Source: Marinobacter qingdaonensis
Lineage (GTDB): Bacteria; Pseudomonadota; Gammaproteobacteria; Pseudomonadales; Oleiphilaceae
Assembly: GCF_034555935.1 (NCBI RefSeq)
Contig: NZ_JAYDCJ010000003.1
Span: 744,001-808,000, forward strand
Direction: 5' to 3'
DNA: 64,000 bases
The stretch's first letter is position 1. Each line of letters opens with the position of its first letter. Positions 35,239 to 45,055 of the stretch are shown piece after piece. The notes beneath the pieces are model-generated. The model had not been told where the DNA came from and did no database searches. It saw only the letters and a list, made by a program, of their open reading frames with translations. Made by a program: the position numbers and the translations under genes.

Positions 35239-37740
35239 TCAGTCCTTGGGTGGCCGTTCCACCACCTTGCGCTTGCCTTTGGCGCAGCGGGCCAGGGCCT
35301 TGAGGCCATCGCCCTCGAAGGCGTCCACCCGAATCACGTCGTACAGGGCGGTCAGCGCCTCCTCCAGCTGTTCGCACTCGTCTGCTTTCACCACCCCCTC
35401 GGCGCAGGCCCAGTCCACCAGTTCCTTGCGTTGGTGGCCCATCAGCAGGGCAATGCCGTCCACTTCGTCCTCGTTGCGGTTCCGGACCGCCTGGTGCAGG
35501 CGGTGGCGCACGTCTTCGGTGGCGTGTGCCAAGTTGTAGGCGTTCAGCACCCGGCCCAGGGAATCCTCCGGGTCCATGTTGACGTAGGCGCCGCGGCTGA
35601 TGCGCTGGCGCAGCGGGGTGTCGTCGACGATGCTGTGTGCCACTTCCGCGCCCAGGCGGTCATCGGGGCCATTCAGGCCGGTGGCGCCGAGCGGGAACAC
35701 CAACAGCCGCAGCGGCCAGCGCAGGGCCGGCACTGGGAAGTTGATGATGGCCTCGCGCATGGCCTTTTGCAGATCCCGCAGGGAGGTCTTCAGGGACCAT
35801 TCCACCAGCGGCCGCTGATCGTCCGGGTAGCCTTCCTCGTGCCACTGTTTGATCACCGCCGAGGCGTAGTACAGGTGGGTAAGACAGTCGGCCATACGAC
35901 CGGACAGGCGCTGACGAGCCTTCAGGCCACCGCCGACGGTCAGCAGGGTGACGTCGGTCATCAGGGAAAAGGCGGCCGAGAACCGGGCCAGCTGCCGGTA
36001 GCAGGGCCGGATGTTGCCCTGGCGGGGTACCGATTCCAGCCAGCCCCGGGTTAGGCCCAGCAGCAATGCCCGCAGGGCATTGCGGGTGGTGTGGGCCAGG
36101 TGCCGGTAGAAGATGGCGTCGAATTTCTTCGCGGCCTGGTCCTGGTCCTGCATGCCGGCGGCTTCGATTTCCTCGACGATGAACGGGTGGCAGCGGATGG
36201 CCCCCTGGCCGAAGATCATCAGGCTGCGGGTCAGGATGTTGGCGCCTTCCACGGTGATGCCGATGGGCACGGCCTGGTAGGCCCGGGCCAGGAAGTTGCG
36301 CGGCCCGGTGATCACGCCCCGGCCGGCGACCACGTCCATGGCGTGGTTGATGACCTCGCGCATCAGGTCGGTATTGCGGTATTTCAGCACTGCCGAGGGC
36401 ACCGAGGGCCGTACCCCCCGGTCGAGCATGCCGGCGGTCATCAGCCGGGCCGCATCCATCATGTAGGTGTAGCCGGCGATGGGTTCGAGCGCCTCCTGGA
36501 CACCCTCAAACTGGCTGATCGAGCGGCCGAACTGCTCCCGGGTGTAGGCGTAGGAGCCGGTGGCCAGGCTGGCGACCTTGCCGGCGCCGGTGCCCAGGGC
36601 CGGCAGCGAGATGGAACGACCGATGGACAGGCACTCCAGCAGCATGGTCCAGCCCTTGCCCAGCATGTCCTGGCCACCGATGATCTGGTCCATGGGAATG
36701 AACACGTCGGTACCCCAGGTCGGGCCGTTCATGAACACGGTATTCATGGGCAGGTGTCGGGCGCCGGCGTTGACGCCGTCGGTGTCCCGCGGCACCAGCA
36801 CGCAGGTCACTCCGATGTCGTCACTGCCACCGAGCAGCTTGTCCGGGTCGTACACCTTGATGGCCAAGCCAATCAGGGTCGCCACCGGGGCCAGGGTGAT
36901 GTAGCGCTTGTTCCAGGTCACCTTCAGACCCAGCACTTCCTCGCCGTTCCAGTTGCCCTTGCAGACGATGCCCTTGTCCGGGATGGCGCCGGCGTCGGAG
37001 CCGGCCACCGGGGAGGTCAGGGCAAAGCAGGGAATGTCCTCGCCTTTGGCCAGGCGCGGCAGGTAGTGATGCTTTTGCTCGTCGGTGCCGTAGTGCATCA
37101 GCAGTTCGCCCGGGCCCAGGGAGTTGGGCACCATCACAGTCACCGCTGCCGACACACTGCGGGTGGAGATTTTCATCACGATCTCGGAGTGGGCGGTGTT
37201 GGAGAAGCCCAGGCCGCCGTCTTCCTTGGGGATGATCAGCCCGAAGAAGCCCTGTTCGCGGATGAATTTCCAGACCTTGTCCGGCAGGTCGTACTGCTCG
37301 TGGGTGATCTTCCAGTCGTCGAGCATGGCGCAGAGCTTTTCCACCGGACCATCCAGGAACGCCTGTTCTTCACTGGTGAGGTGGGCGGGACGGGCATCGA
37401 ACAGCTTGTTCCAGTCCGGCTGGCCAGAGAACAGCTCCCCATCCCAGTCCACCGAGCCGGATTTCAACGCCTCGGCCTCGGTGTCCGAGAGGCTGGGCAG
37501 CCGGCTGCGCACCCAGCCCAGCAGGGGCCGGCTGAGCTTGTCCAGGCGCAGGTCGCCGGGCAGCACCAGAATCAGCGCCAGGGCCAGCAGCGCGCCGCCG
37601 GCCAGGATGCTGAGCAGGTGCCAACCGTCCTGGAACAGGCCGATCAGGGTGGCAAGGCACAGCACCGCGGCCGCGGTGGTACCGCCAACGCCGAGGTAGA
37701 TCAGCACCAGGGCACTGATCAGCAGGAGCAGGACACTCAT
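35239..37740 (-). CDS. fadE: Long acyl-CoA dehydrogenase, FadE type
   Basis: 833 aa, close to E. coli FadE in length and layout. Two hydrophobic segments at the N-terminus (about residues 1-60) suggest membrane attachment. The dehydrogenase core follows: FFGLIIPKEDGGLGFSNTAH, CFALTSPVAGSDAGAIPDKG, and LFARSISQF-like FAD region near GRSISQFEGVQEALEPIAGY, then GANILTRSLMIFGQGAIRCH. It catalyses the first step of beta-oxidation. GGAGG precedes the ATG by seven bases. It is on its own, not in the fadB operon. Confidence 0.94.
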   Translation of the reverse strand: MSVLLLLISALVLIYLGVGGTTAAAVLCLATLIGLFQDGWHLLSILAGGALLALALILVLPGDLRLDKLSRPLLGWVRSRLPSLSDTEAEALKSGSVDWDGELFSGQPDWNKLFDARPAHLTSEEQAFLDGPVEKLCAMLDDWKITHEQYDLPDKVWKFIREQGFFGLIIPKEDGGLGFSNTAHSEIVMKISTRSVSAAVTVMVPNSLGPGELLMHYGTDEQKHHYLPRLAKGEDIPCFALTSPVAGSDAGAIPDKGIVCKGNWNGEEVLGLKVTWNKRYITLAPVATLIGLAIKVYDPDKLLGGSDDIGVTCVLVPRDTDGVNAGARHLPMNTVFMNGPTWGTDVFIPMDQIIGGQDMLGKGWTMLLECLSIGRSISLPALGTGAGKVASLATGSYAYTREQFGRSISQFEGVQEALEPIAGYTYMMDAARLMTAGMLDRGVRPSVPSAVLKYRNTDLMREVINHAMDVVAGRGVITGPRNFLARAYQAVPIGITVEGANILTRSLMIFGQGAIRCHPFIVEEIEAAGMQDQDQAAKKFDAIFYRHLAHTTRNALRALLLGLTRGWLESVPRQGNIRPCYRQLARFSAAFSLMTDVTLLTVGGGLKARQRLSGRMADCLTHLYYASAVIKQWHEEGYPDDQRPLVEWSLKTSLRDLQKAMREAIINFPVPALRWPLRLLVFPLGATGLNGPDDRLGAEVAHSIVDDTPLRQRISRGAYVNMDPEDSLGRVLNAYNLAHATEDVRHRLHQAVRNRNEDEVDGIALLMGHQRKELVDWACAEGVVKADECEQLEEALTALYDVIRVDAFEGDGLKALARCAKGKRKVVERPPKD

Positions 37741-37959
37741 GGGGAGACCTCCATATCGTCAATGAAATCAACCGGATTTGTGATTAACCATCGGTCAAAG
37801 ACTGGCCAGTTGCAAGCCTCAGGTGCGGACTGGGTAAACATTCATTTCAGCAATGACAATTAATGTTAAAAATCAGAGGGCGGGGCTTCATTGACTGATC
37901 CAATCCTGGATGGCGGGTGAAAGTATAGGTTCATTACATTCAACCTGGCTGGAGACCCC

Positions 37960-39603
37960 ATGTTTGGTCCGCTGACTGTCGCAAAACGCCTTGCCCTCGG
38001 ATTCGGGCTGATACTGACCCTGATGCTGGTCGTGAGCGTGATCGGAAACCAGCGTGTCGGCTTCATCGACCGCACCCTGACCTCGGTGGAGGATGGCGCG
38101 GCAGTGAAGCAGCGCCACGCCATCAACTTCCGGGGCAGCGTCCATGATCGGGCGATCGCGATTCGGGATGCGGTCCTGGTGGATTCGGATCGGGCATTGC
38201 AACGGCACCTGGCCGACATCGACCGGCTCAAGACGTTCTACCGGGACAATGCCCGGGCCATGGACGAACTGTTCACGGCGACCGACGCCACGGCGACTGA
38301 ACGTGAGCTGCTATCGGCCATCAAGATGATCGAGCGCCAGACCCTGGCCCTGACCTCGACCATGCTGGACCAGCGTCAGGGGGGCGACGTCCAGGCTGCC
38401 CAGCGTTTTCTGCTGGACCAGGTGGCGCCGGCGTACACCGAGTGGCTGGCGCGGGTGAACGCTTTCATCGACCACCAGGAGGACGTCATTGCGGCGGACG
38501 TTGCCGCCGTGCGAGCCACCGCCGGCAATTTCAATCAACTCAACCTGATGGTGACCGGATTAGCGGTACTGCTTGGGGCGGCCATCGCCTGGATCATCAT
38601 CCGTCGCCTGCGACGCACCCTGGGTGCTGAGCCGGAGGCCGTGTCCGAAGCCATTCGGCAACTGGCGGACGGGGTGCTGGACCAGAATCTCAGCACCCGC
38701 TACCCCGACAGCGTGATGGGGGCGCTGCAGGACACGGTCGGCCGGCTGGCCGGCATCATCCGGGAGGTTCGCTCCGCCGCCGAGGAACTGAAGGCGGCGT
38801 CGGTGGAACTGGAGGCCACCTCCGACAACAACAGCAAGCAGGTGCGGGTGCAGGCCAGCGAATCCGAACAAATGGCCACGGCGATTCATCAGATGGCGGC
38901 CACGGTGAACGAGGTGTCCGGTTTTGCCGCCAATGCCGCCACCGCGACCCAGAAAGCCGATCAGGAGGTGGCCAGTGGCAACCGGGTGGTGCAGGAGACC
39001 GCGAGCGCCATTGGCGATCTGGCCGAGACTCTGGAGCAGGCGGCAGATACGGTGCAAACGGTGTCGGAAGAGAGCGCCAACATCGAAAAAATCATCGAAG
39101 TGATCAACGCCATCGCCGAACAGACCAATCTGCTGGCCCTGAACGCTGCCATTGAGGCCGCCCGGGCTGGCAGCCATGGTCGAGGGTTTGCGGTGGTGGC
39201 CGATGAAGTCCGATCCCTGGCGTCACGGACCCAGGAGTCGACTCGGGAAATCCAGGACATGATCGGTTCGCTCCAGTCCGGCGCCACGGCGGCTGCGGAC
39301 GTAATGGAGAACAGTCGCCACCTGGCCAGCGCAACGGTGGAGAAGACCCGGGCGGCGGAACGGGCCCTGGCCAGCATTCGGGAGGAAGTCGGTGCCATCA
39401 ACGACATGAACGCGCAGATCGCCAGTGCGTCGGAAGAGCAGAGTGCGGTGGCCGAGGAGGTGAATTTGAACATCAGTCGCATCCACGACGCCACCGTGGA
39501 GACCTCGGCCGGTTCCGAACAGGTGGCCGGTTCCAGCCGCGATCTGGCGGTGTTGTCCGGTCAATTGGAGTCGCGGGTGAGCCTGTTCCGGATCCAGCGC
39601 TGA
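37960..39603 (+). CDS. Methyl-accepting chemotaxis protein
   Basis: 547 aa chemoreceptor. TM1 near residues 8-32, a four-helix-bundle type periplasmic domain of about 155 residues, TM2 near 190-212, a HAMP domain, and a cytoplasmic signalling domain with the conserved hairpin tip [18 protein letters not shown]. No CheR-binding pentapeptide at the C-terminus. The ligand cannot be read from sequence. It ends 10 bases before the convergent AEC transporter gene, with no visible terminator. Confidence 0.95.
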   Translation: MFGPLTVAKRLALGFGLILTLMLVVSVIGNQRVGFIDRTLTSVEDGAAVKQRHAINFRGSVHDRAIAIRDAVLVDSDRALQRHLADIDRLKTFYRDNARAMDELFTATDATATERELLSAIKMIERQTLALTSTMLDQRQGGDVQAAQRFLLDQVAPAYTEWLARVNAFIDHQEDVIAADVAAVRATAGNFNQLNLMVTGLAVLLGAAIAWIIIRRLRRTLGAEPEAVSEAIRQLADGVLDQNLSTRYPDSVMGALQDTVGRLAGIIREVRSAAEELKAASVELEATSDNNSKQVRVQASESEQMATAIHQMAATVNEVSGFAANAATATQKADQEVASGNRVVQETASAIGDLAETLEQAADTVQTVSEESANIEKIIEVINAIAEQTNLLALNAAIEAARAGSHGRGFAVVADEVRSLASRTQESTREIQDMIGSLQSGATAAADVMENSRHLASATVEKTRAAERALASIREEVGAINDMNAQIASASEEQSAVAEEVNLNISRIHDATVETSAGSEQVAGSSRDLAVLSGQLESRVSLFRIQR

Positions 39604-39613
39604 CCGAGGGCGA

Positions 39614-40501
39614 TCAGACGTAACCCTGGGCAAACACCAGACCGAGCACGATGGGGATGACCACCAGGCTGCCCAGGTTGCTGAGCAGGACCAGGGAGGC
39701 CACCTTGTGGGGCTCCTGCCGGTATTGTTCGGCCACCATGTAGTTGAGCACCGCCGGCGGCAGCGCCGCGAACACCCAGAGCGCGGCCACCTGCAGGCCG
39801 GGCAGGTCGAGCAGCGCGATCATCGGCCAGGCCAGGATCAGGCCGCTGGCGGGGCAGGCGATGGCGCCCAGCATGCCCAGCTTCCAGTCGCTGAAATCGA
39901 TGTCCAACATGCGCACGCCCAGGGCGAACAGCATCAGCGGGATGCACACCCCACCCAGCATGTTCAGGGTTTCCAGCAGCCATTCCGGCAGCGGCACGCC
40001 GCCCAGATTGACCGCCAGGCCGGCGATACTGGCGAACACGATGGGCAGTTTCAGGCGCTGCACGATGGAGGTGTGGGGGTCGAGCATGTACAGCCCGACC
40101 GAGAAGTGCAGCAGCATCTCGACAATGAACAGCACCACCGCCGCGGGCAGGGCGGCGTCGCCGAAGGCCAGCACCAGCAGGGGGATGCCCATGTTGCCGG
40201 AGTTGTTGAACATCATCGGCGGCAGGAAGGTTTTCAGATTCAGCTTGAGCACCTTGGCCAACGGGTAGAGCACGATGCCCGAGCCCAGCACCACCACCGT
40301 GGCGGCCAGGGCCAGTTGCGCGTATTCCTGCAGCGGCGCCTGCTGGTCGGCCAGTACCGCGAACACCAGCATGGGCACGAACAGCTCCATGTTGAGGATG
40401 TTCAGGCCCTGGATGTCCGGTGTCCGGTAGCGGCCGTACAGCGCACCACAGCCGGCGATGACGAAGACCGGCAACATGGTGGACAGGATTTGCGCAATCA
40501 T
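39614..40501 (-). CDS. AEC (auxin efflux carrier) family transporter
   Basis: 295 aa, about ten transmembrane helices in two five-helix halves. Family tracts: FVIAGCGALYGRYR at the start, MFNNSGNMGIPLLVLAFG near residue 103, and the C-terminal ALPPAVLNYMVAEQY. Members export organic acids or amino-acid derivatives. GGAG lies eight bases upstream of the ATG. It is divergent from the PatB-like gene 203 bases away. Confidence 0.9.
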   Translation of the reverse strand: MIAQILSTMLPVFVIAGCGALYGRYRTPDIQGLNILNMELFVPMLVFAVLADQQAPLQEYAQLALAATVVVLGSGIVLYPLAKVLKLNLKTFLPPMMFNNSGNMGIPLLVLAFGDAALPAAVVLFIVEMLLHFSVGLYMLDPHTSIVQRLKLPIVFASIAGLAVNLGGVPLPEWLLETLNMLGGVCIPLMLFALGVRMLDIDFSDWKLGMLGAIACPASGLILAWPMIALLDLPGLQVAALWVFAALPPAVLNYMVAEQYRQEPHKVASLVLLSNLGSLVVIPIVLGLVFAQGYV

Positions 40502-40704
40502 CAGAAGCTCCGCAGGGTGATCAATAAATCGGCGGCGAAACCATTAGGTTCGCAAGTACCAGACCGGTTGGGCAAGCATTATTCAGGGATGTTCGACCAA
40601 AGCCAAAGACCAGGTGCCGGCGCCGGGCGCTTGCGATGGTCCCGACCGGGCCCCACAATACCGGCAATCCGTACCCAGTGACCGTATTGATGAGGGAGGC
40701 CGCC

Positions 40705-41889
40705 GTGAGCCGATCGTTTGACCAGACCCTGAGCAGAGACCACACCCACGCGGTGAAATTCGACGCCCGCAAGGCGGTGTTCGGCAAGCAGGATGTGATT
40801 CCGGTCTGGGTGGCGGACATGGATTTTGCCGCCCCCGAGGCGGTGACCCAGGCCCTCGTCGAGCGGGCCCAGCACCCGGTGTACGGCTACACCCTGTTCC
40901 CGGACAGCCTGTATCAGGCCATGATCGACTGGTTTGCCGACCGCCACGGCTGGCAGATCGAGCGGGACTGGATCCTGATGGCGCCGGGGGTGGTGCCCAC
41001 CCTGCACGCCGCCTGCATGGCGTACGCCGAGCCGGGGCAGGGCGTGATCGTGCAGCCACCGGTGTACCCGCCGTTCTTCAGCTCGGTGCAACACAGCGAC
41101 CGGACCGTGATCGAAAACCCGCTGCGCCGGGACGACAGCACCGGCCGGTACCACATGGATCTGGAGCATCTGGAACAGTGCGCGGCCCGGCCCGACGCCC
41201 GGGTCCTGATCCTGTGCTCGCCGCACAACCCGGTAGGTCGGATCTGGAGTGAGGCGGAGTTGCGCGAGGTCCTGGCCATCGCCCGCCGGCACGGTCTGGT
41301 GGTGGTATCGGATGAGATCCACTGCGACCTGACCTATGACGATGCGCCCAGGCACCGGGTCCTGGCGACCCTGGCCGAGCCGGGCGATGCACTGGTGACC
41401 ACGGTGGCGCCGAGCAAGAGTTTCAACCTGCCGGGCCTGGGGCTGTCGGCGCTGGTCATTGCCGATCCGGAGCGGCGCCGGGCCATGAAGGAGATTTTTC
41501 AGACCCTGCACATGCCCCAGTGCAATCCGTTCAGTGTGGCCGGCTTCGAGGCGGGTTATCGGGCCGGTGGGCCCTGGCTGGACGAACTTCTGGGCTATCT
41601 GAAGGCCAATCGGGACTATGTCTGCGAGCAGGTCAAACAGCGCTTGCCCGGAGTGAGCGTGTCGGCGCCGGAAGCCACCTACCTGCTGTGGCTGGATTGC
41701 CGGAGCCTGGGGCTGACCGACGCCGAGCTGAAGCGCTTTTTCGTCCAGGACGCCGGCGTGGGCATGAATCCGGGCATCACCTTCGGCGACCAGGGCTCGG
41801 GCTTCATGCGCCTGAACATCGGTTGCCCGCGTTCGGTGCTGACCGAGGTCCTGGACCGGATCGCCGACGCCCTGGCGGCGCGGGGCTGA
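40705..41889 (+). CDS. PLP-dependent cystathionine beta-lyase, MalY/PatB family
   Basis: 394 aa. N-terminal VIPVWVADMDFAAPEAV is the MalY/PatB signature; CSPHNPVGRIWSEAEL and VSDEIHCDLTY hold the PLP-contact residues; the Schiff-base lysine is in VAPSKSFNLPGLG. Likely a C-S lyase acting on cystathionine or cysteine conjugates. I prefer GTG 40705, which has GAGGGAGG five bases upstream, over ATG 40690. Its stop codon abuts the stop of the convergent next gene with no gap. Confidence 0.92.
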   Translation: MSRSFDQTLSRDHTHAVKFDARKAVFGKQDVIPVWVADMDFAAPEAVTQALVERAQHPVYGYTLFPDSLYQAMIDWFADRHGWQIERDWILMAPGVVPTLHAACMAYAEPGQGVIVQPPVYPPFFSSVQHSDRTVIENPLRRDDSTGRYHMDLEHLEQCAARPDARVLILCSPHNPVGRIWSEAELREVLAIARRHGLVVVSDEIHCDLTYDDAPRHRVLATLAEPGDALVTTVAPSKSFNLPGLGLSALVIADPERRRAMKEIFQTLHMPQCNPFSVAGFEAGYRAGGPWLDELLGYLKANRDYVCEQVKQRLPGVSVSAPEATYLLWLDCRSLGLTDAELKRFFVQDAGVGMNPGITFGDQGSGFMRLNIGCPRSVLTEVLDRIADALAARG

Positions 41890-42426
41890 TTACTGGGTTT
41901 CCAGCTCGATTTTCTTCTTCAGGGCGCAGTGGTCTTCCACCTCGCGCCAGCTGGGCGGTGCGTCCATGCCGGGCATGTCGCCGCGGGTCTTGCCGATCGC
42001 TTTCCAGACCATGCCGCCGTGCATGACCAGGTCGTCCGGGTTGTAGTCCCCGGCGAAGCGCCATTGCTCGGGTGCTTCGCACAGGGTCGGGTTGCCGTCC
42101 TGGCCACCGGTGGTACCTGATGGGGCCTCGGTGGCAGCCTTGGCGGCGGCTTCCTGCTTGGCCTTCTGGGCGGCGTCGCACTCGGGTGCTTCGTCCAGTT
42201 CCTTCCAGTCAAAACTGATGCCTGGCTCCTTGCCCTCGTTGACCTGTCGGGCCTGGAACCAGCGGCCCTCATGAAACACCGCCGCGCCGGCGGTGTAGTA
42301 ACGGGTGGGTTGCCAGCCAGCCTCGTCGGGATCGCAGGGCTGGGCCAGGGCGCTAGCGCTAAAGCCCAGACCGAGAACCAGCAACAGGCGGGCGAGGAAG
42401 CCGCCGGATACGCGTAAGCCAATCAT
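41890..42426 (-). CDS. Secreted protein with two CBM5/12-like repeats
   Basis: 178 aa. A signal peptide ends near ASALAQ. Two segments have the pattern of chitin-binding modules (family 5/12): W-x-P-x-YTAGAAVFHEGRWFQA ... W, C (about residues 38-83) and W-x-FAGDYNPDDLVMHGGMVW...W (about 122-165). A charged alanine/glutamate/lysine linker separates them, and there is no catalytic domain. It may be a free-standing carbohydrate-binding or wall-binding protein. The repeat assignment is by eye. GGAGG precedes the ATG. Confidence 0.65.
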   Translation of the reverse strand: MIGLRVSGGFLARLLLVLGLGFSASALAQPCDPDEAGWQPTRYYTAGAAVFHEGRWFQARQVNEGKEPGISFDWKELDEAPECDAAQKAKQEAAAKAATEAPSGTTGGQDGNPTLCEAPEQWRFAGDYNPDDLVMHGGMVWKAIGKTRGDMPGMDAPPSWREVEDHCALKKKIELETQ

Positions 42427-42441
42427 ATTTGCCTCCTTGTC

Positions 42442-43386
42442 TCAGCCCGGTTTGCGGTCGGCCAGTGCCGTCCGGCCGGCGCGGGTTGCGAGTATCAATC
42501 CTGAAAGAATAAGCAGTCCTCCGATGACATGGAACCGCCCCAGGGTTTCGCCCAGAAAAATACCGGCCAGGATCGAGGCGAACACCGGGGTCAGGTACAT
42601 GAAAATGGCTGCCCGGGACGGACCGATGGCGTGTACGCCGTGGTTCCAGAAGGCGTACGCCAGGATGCCCGGGAAAATGGCGAAATAGAGCAGCGGTGCC
42701 AGGGTGGCGCCGGACAGCTCAAAGCCGCCGGAGAAGGCCAACAGGTCGGTCAGGTAGAACGGCAGGATGACCAGTACCCCGAGCAGGATCTGGGTGGTCA
42801 GGAAGGTCAGGGCCGGCAGCGGCACGGCCTGGCGCCGCAGCAACACCGAGAACAGGCCCCAGCTGAACACCGCGGCGACCATGATCAGATCCCCCGGCTG
42901 CGCCTGCAGGCCGGTGAGCACCGCCAGATCGCCCCGGGCCACCACGGTGACGATGCCGGTCACCGCCAGGGCAATCCCCAGGGCCTGGATGGGTCGGGTG
43001 CGGTCACCCAGCAACAGCCAGGACATCAGGGCGACGAAAATCGGGATGGTGGCGTTGATCAGGGCGATGTTGGTGGCGGTGGTGGTGTTGGCGGCGAGGT
43101 ACAGCAGCGAGTTGAAGGCACCGACGCTGAAGGTCGCCAGGGCCAGCATCGAGCCCAGGCGCTGACGGATAATCTGGCGATGGCGCCAGATCCCGGGCAG
43201 GCCGAACGGCAGCAGGATGGCCAGGGCGATGACCCAGCGCCAGAACGCCATGGACAGGGGCGGAATGGCATCCACCGTGCCCCGGGCCACAACCGCGTTG
43301 CCGGCCCAGAACAGGGGGGTGAGCACCAACCCGACGTAGGCCAGGCCGGGCAGTTTTGACAGGTATCCAGGATTTTCTGAAGGCAC
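42442..43386 (-). CDS. EamA/DMT-family transporter
   Basis: 314 aa from GTG 43386; about ten helices, first EamA repeat from PLFWAGNAVVARGTVDAIPP, second from GDLIMVAAVFSWGLFSVLLR. The open frame continues upstream to a TTG inside the neighbouring gene, but that extension (rich in charged residues) is not family-like, and AGAG lies seven bases before the GTG. It lies downstream of the aspartoacylase-like gene in the same direction. Confidence 0.88.
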   Translation of the reverse strand: MPSENPGYLSKLPGLAYVGLVLTPLFWAGNAVVARGTVDAIPPLSMAFWRWVIALAILLPFGLPGIWRHRQIIRQRLGSMLALATFSVGAFNSLLYLAANTTTATNIALINATIPIFVALMSWLLLGDRTRPIQALGIALAVTGIVTVVARGDLAVLTGLQAQPGDLIMVAAVFSWGLFSVLLRRQAVPLPALTFLTTQILLGVLVILPFYLTDLLAFSGGFELSGATLAPLLYFAIFPGILAYAFWNHGVHAIGPSRAAIFMYLTPVFASILAGIFLGETLGRFHVIGGLLILSGLILATRAGRTALADRKPG

Positions 43387-43432
43387 TCGCAGACTCTTTG
43401 GCCAGGTGGATTCCGAGAAAATGCCTAGGATA

Positions 43433-44821
43433 CTACTCTCCTGGAACTTCTGCCTCCGTACCAATGTGGTAGGCGGCGAAGCCCGCCATCACCACCTGGT
43501 CCACCGCCATGCCGATGATCCGGCCGTTGCTGCTGGACCGAATGGGGAACTGGGCGTTGGTGATCGGGTCGGCGACGTAGCCGAGGATTTCGCCTTCGGA
43601 CACCCGGGCACCGAGCTCGACCTCGCTGAACAGGATGCCGCCGTGCTGGGCCCGGATCCAGTCCGAGTCGTAGTACACCGGCTCCGGATCGCCCCAGACA
43701 AACATCCGGGAAATCATGCCCTGACGTTCCATCAGGCTGGTCAGACTGTTCACTCCGGCCTCGATCTGGTGCTCCTGGATGCGGTGCGACTCGCCCGCCT
43801 CCATGGTCACGGTGGTGATCCCGGCGGCCACCGCGGCGCTGCGCAGCATGCCGGGCGAACCGGAGCTGTGCACCACGGCCATGCGGTCAAAGCCCTGGGT
43901 GAAGGTGGCGACGTCGGCGTTGTTCATGTCGGCCCGCAGCTGGGGCAGGTTGGTGCGTTTCAGGGAACCGGTGTGGATGTCCACCAGCATGTTGCAGCGC
44001 CGGATGATGTTCTCGAACAGCGAGTGGGCAATGCGGTCGGCCAGGCTGCCGTCCGGGCTGCCGGGGAAGTGCCGGTTCAGGTCACGGCGGTCAGGCAGAT
44101 AGCGGCTGCCCTGCTGGAAGCCCGGCAGGTTGACGATGGGGATACCGACCACCCGGCCGGACAGTTTTTCCGGATCCAGGTCGTACATGGTGCGGCGGAT
44201 GATCTCGATGCCGTTGAGTTCGTCGCCGTGGATGGCGCCGGTCAGGCACAGGGTCGGGCCGGCCTTGGCGCCATTCACCACCAGCACCGGGGTCGGCTGG
44301 GACAGGCCGGCGATCTGGATGCCGGGTGACCAGGCCAGACGGGTGGAGGTGCCGGGCAGCACCTCGCTGTCCAGCAGGGTAAAGCTCTTGGCCGGCTGCG
44401 GCTCGGTGCTGACCGGTGCCGCGGTGACCGTCTCTTCGCCGGGACGAACCTCGCTGTCTTCCTGGGCGGCGGTTTCGGTGACCGGCGCCTGTGCCGGTGT
44501 GGTCGGTTCGGGCGCGGGCGCCACCTCTTTCAGGTCAATGTTGGGTGCCACCTTGCTGGCGGGCTTGGTGGGCGTGGCCTGAGCCGCGGTGGTCTTGGGC
44601 TGGGGTTCGGGCTGGGCGTCGCTGTTGGCGTCGGCCCGTGGCTCCGAGCGCTCCACATCCTCGACGTTCTCGTCCTCGGCCAGCGCCGCCACCATGGTTT
44701 CCGGCGTCTTGTCGTTTTCCGAGGTGGTGGTCTCCGCCGCGGCAAACGCCGGCAGGCCCAGCACCAGCAGGCCGGACATCAGGGGAAACCAGGTCAGTTT
44801 GTGTAGCCCGTGAAACAGCAT
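43433..44821 (-). CDS. Secreted succinylglutamate desuccinylase/aspartoacylase-like zinc enzyme
   Basis: 462 aa. A signal peptide ends near LPAFAAA. Residues about 30-150 are a low-complexity linker rich in Pro, Glu, Ala and Thr. The M14-type domain follows: zinc ligands in LTGAIHGDELNG (His and Glu) and LVDIHTGS (His), and the substrate arginine region in LNRHFPGSPDG. A C-terminal all-beta part ends the chain. Most relatives are cytoplasmic; the signal plus long acidic linker is unusual and points to a periplasmic or outer-membrane-tethered amidohydrolase, perhaps acting on a peptide or amide. Confidence 0.87.
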   Translation of the reverse strand: MLFHGLHKLTWFPLMSGLLVLGLPAFAAAETTTSENDKTPETMVAALAEDENVEDVERSEPRADANSDAQPEPQPKTTAAQATPTKPASKVAPNIDLKEVAPAPEPTTPAQAPVTETAAQEDSEVRPGEETVTAAPVSTEPQPAKSFTLLDSEVLPGTSTRLAWSPGIQIAGLSQPTPVLVVNGAKAGPTLCLTGAIHGDELNGIEIIRRTMYDLDPEKLSGRVVGIPIVNLPGFQQGSRYLPDRRDLNRHFPGSPDGSLADRIAHSLFENIIRRCNMLVDIHTGSLKRTNLPQLRADMNNADVATFTQGFDRMAVVHSSGSPGMLRSAAVAAGITTVTMEAGESHRIQEHQIEAGVNSLTSLMERQGMISRMFVWGDPEPVYYDSDWIRAQHGGILFSEVELGARVSEGEILGYVADPITNAQFPIRSSSNGRIIGMAVDQVVMAGFAAYHIGTEAEVPGE

Positions 44822-44944
44822 AATTCCTCACGCGTCGTCAGTAAGCGCCCAAGCATAGAGCGCACCTGGCGGTCATGAATACAGCTGTGACAAAGGTTTA
44901 ATGCCACTTTCATGAAGTGCCGGTAAATGAATGGGGTAACTGCT

Positions 44945-44961
44945 TGGTCATAAAATGACCA
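44945..44961. promoter_or_regulatory. Perfect 7-3-7 palindrome in the 234-base gap 44822-45055
   Basis: TGGTCAT-AAA-ATGACCA is a perfect inverted repeat, 124 bases upstream of the aspartoacylase-like start. The gap is AT-rich for this genome and also holds CACTT-TCATG-AAGTG at 44905-44919. An operator or a weak terminator for the convergent side is possible; no adjacent regulator gene points to a protein. Confidence 0.45.
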
Positions 44962-45055
44962 GCACCCTATTTATACCCGGCAGCCTGCCCGCACGATGTG
45001 GCAGTTTTGCGAATTTTGGTTGTGATTGTGTTACAGCGAGGGGATCCGGGCGGCT

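Noticed and set aside
37741..37959. Operator between fadE and the chemoreceptor gene
   Set aside because: AACATT and AATGTT occur about 20 bases apart, but the arms are short and the spacing is large for a dimer site; I cannot distinguish it from chance. The 219-base gap otherwise shows nothing clear.
40502..40704. Regulatory site between the AEC transporter and PatB-like genes
   Set aside because: The divergent gap must hold promoters, but I found no convincing palindrome or repeat in it.
42442..43464. Longer form of the EamA transporter starting at TTG 43464
   Set aside because: The extra N-terminal residues are charged, unlike the family, and would overlap the upstream gene by 32 bases; GTG 43386 is a better start.
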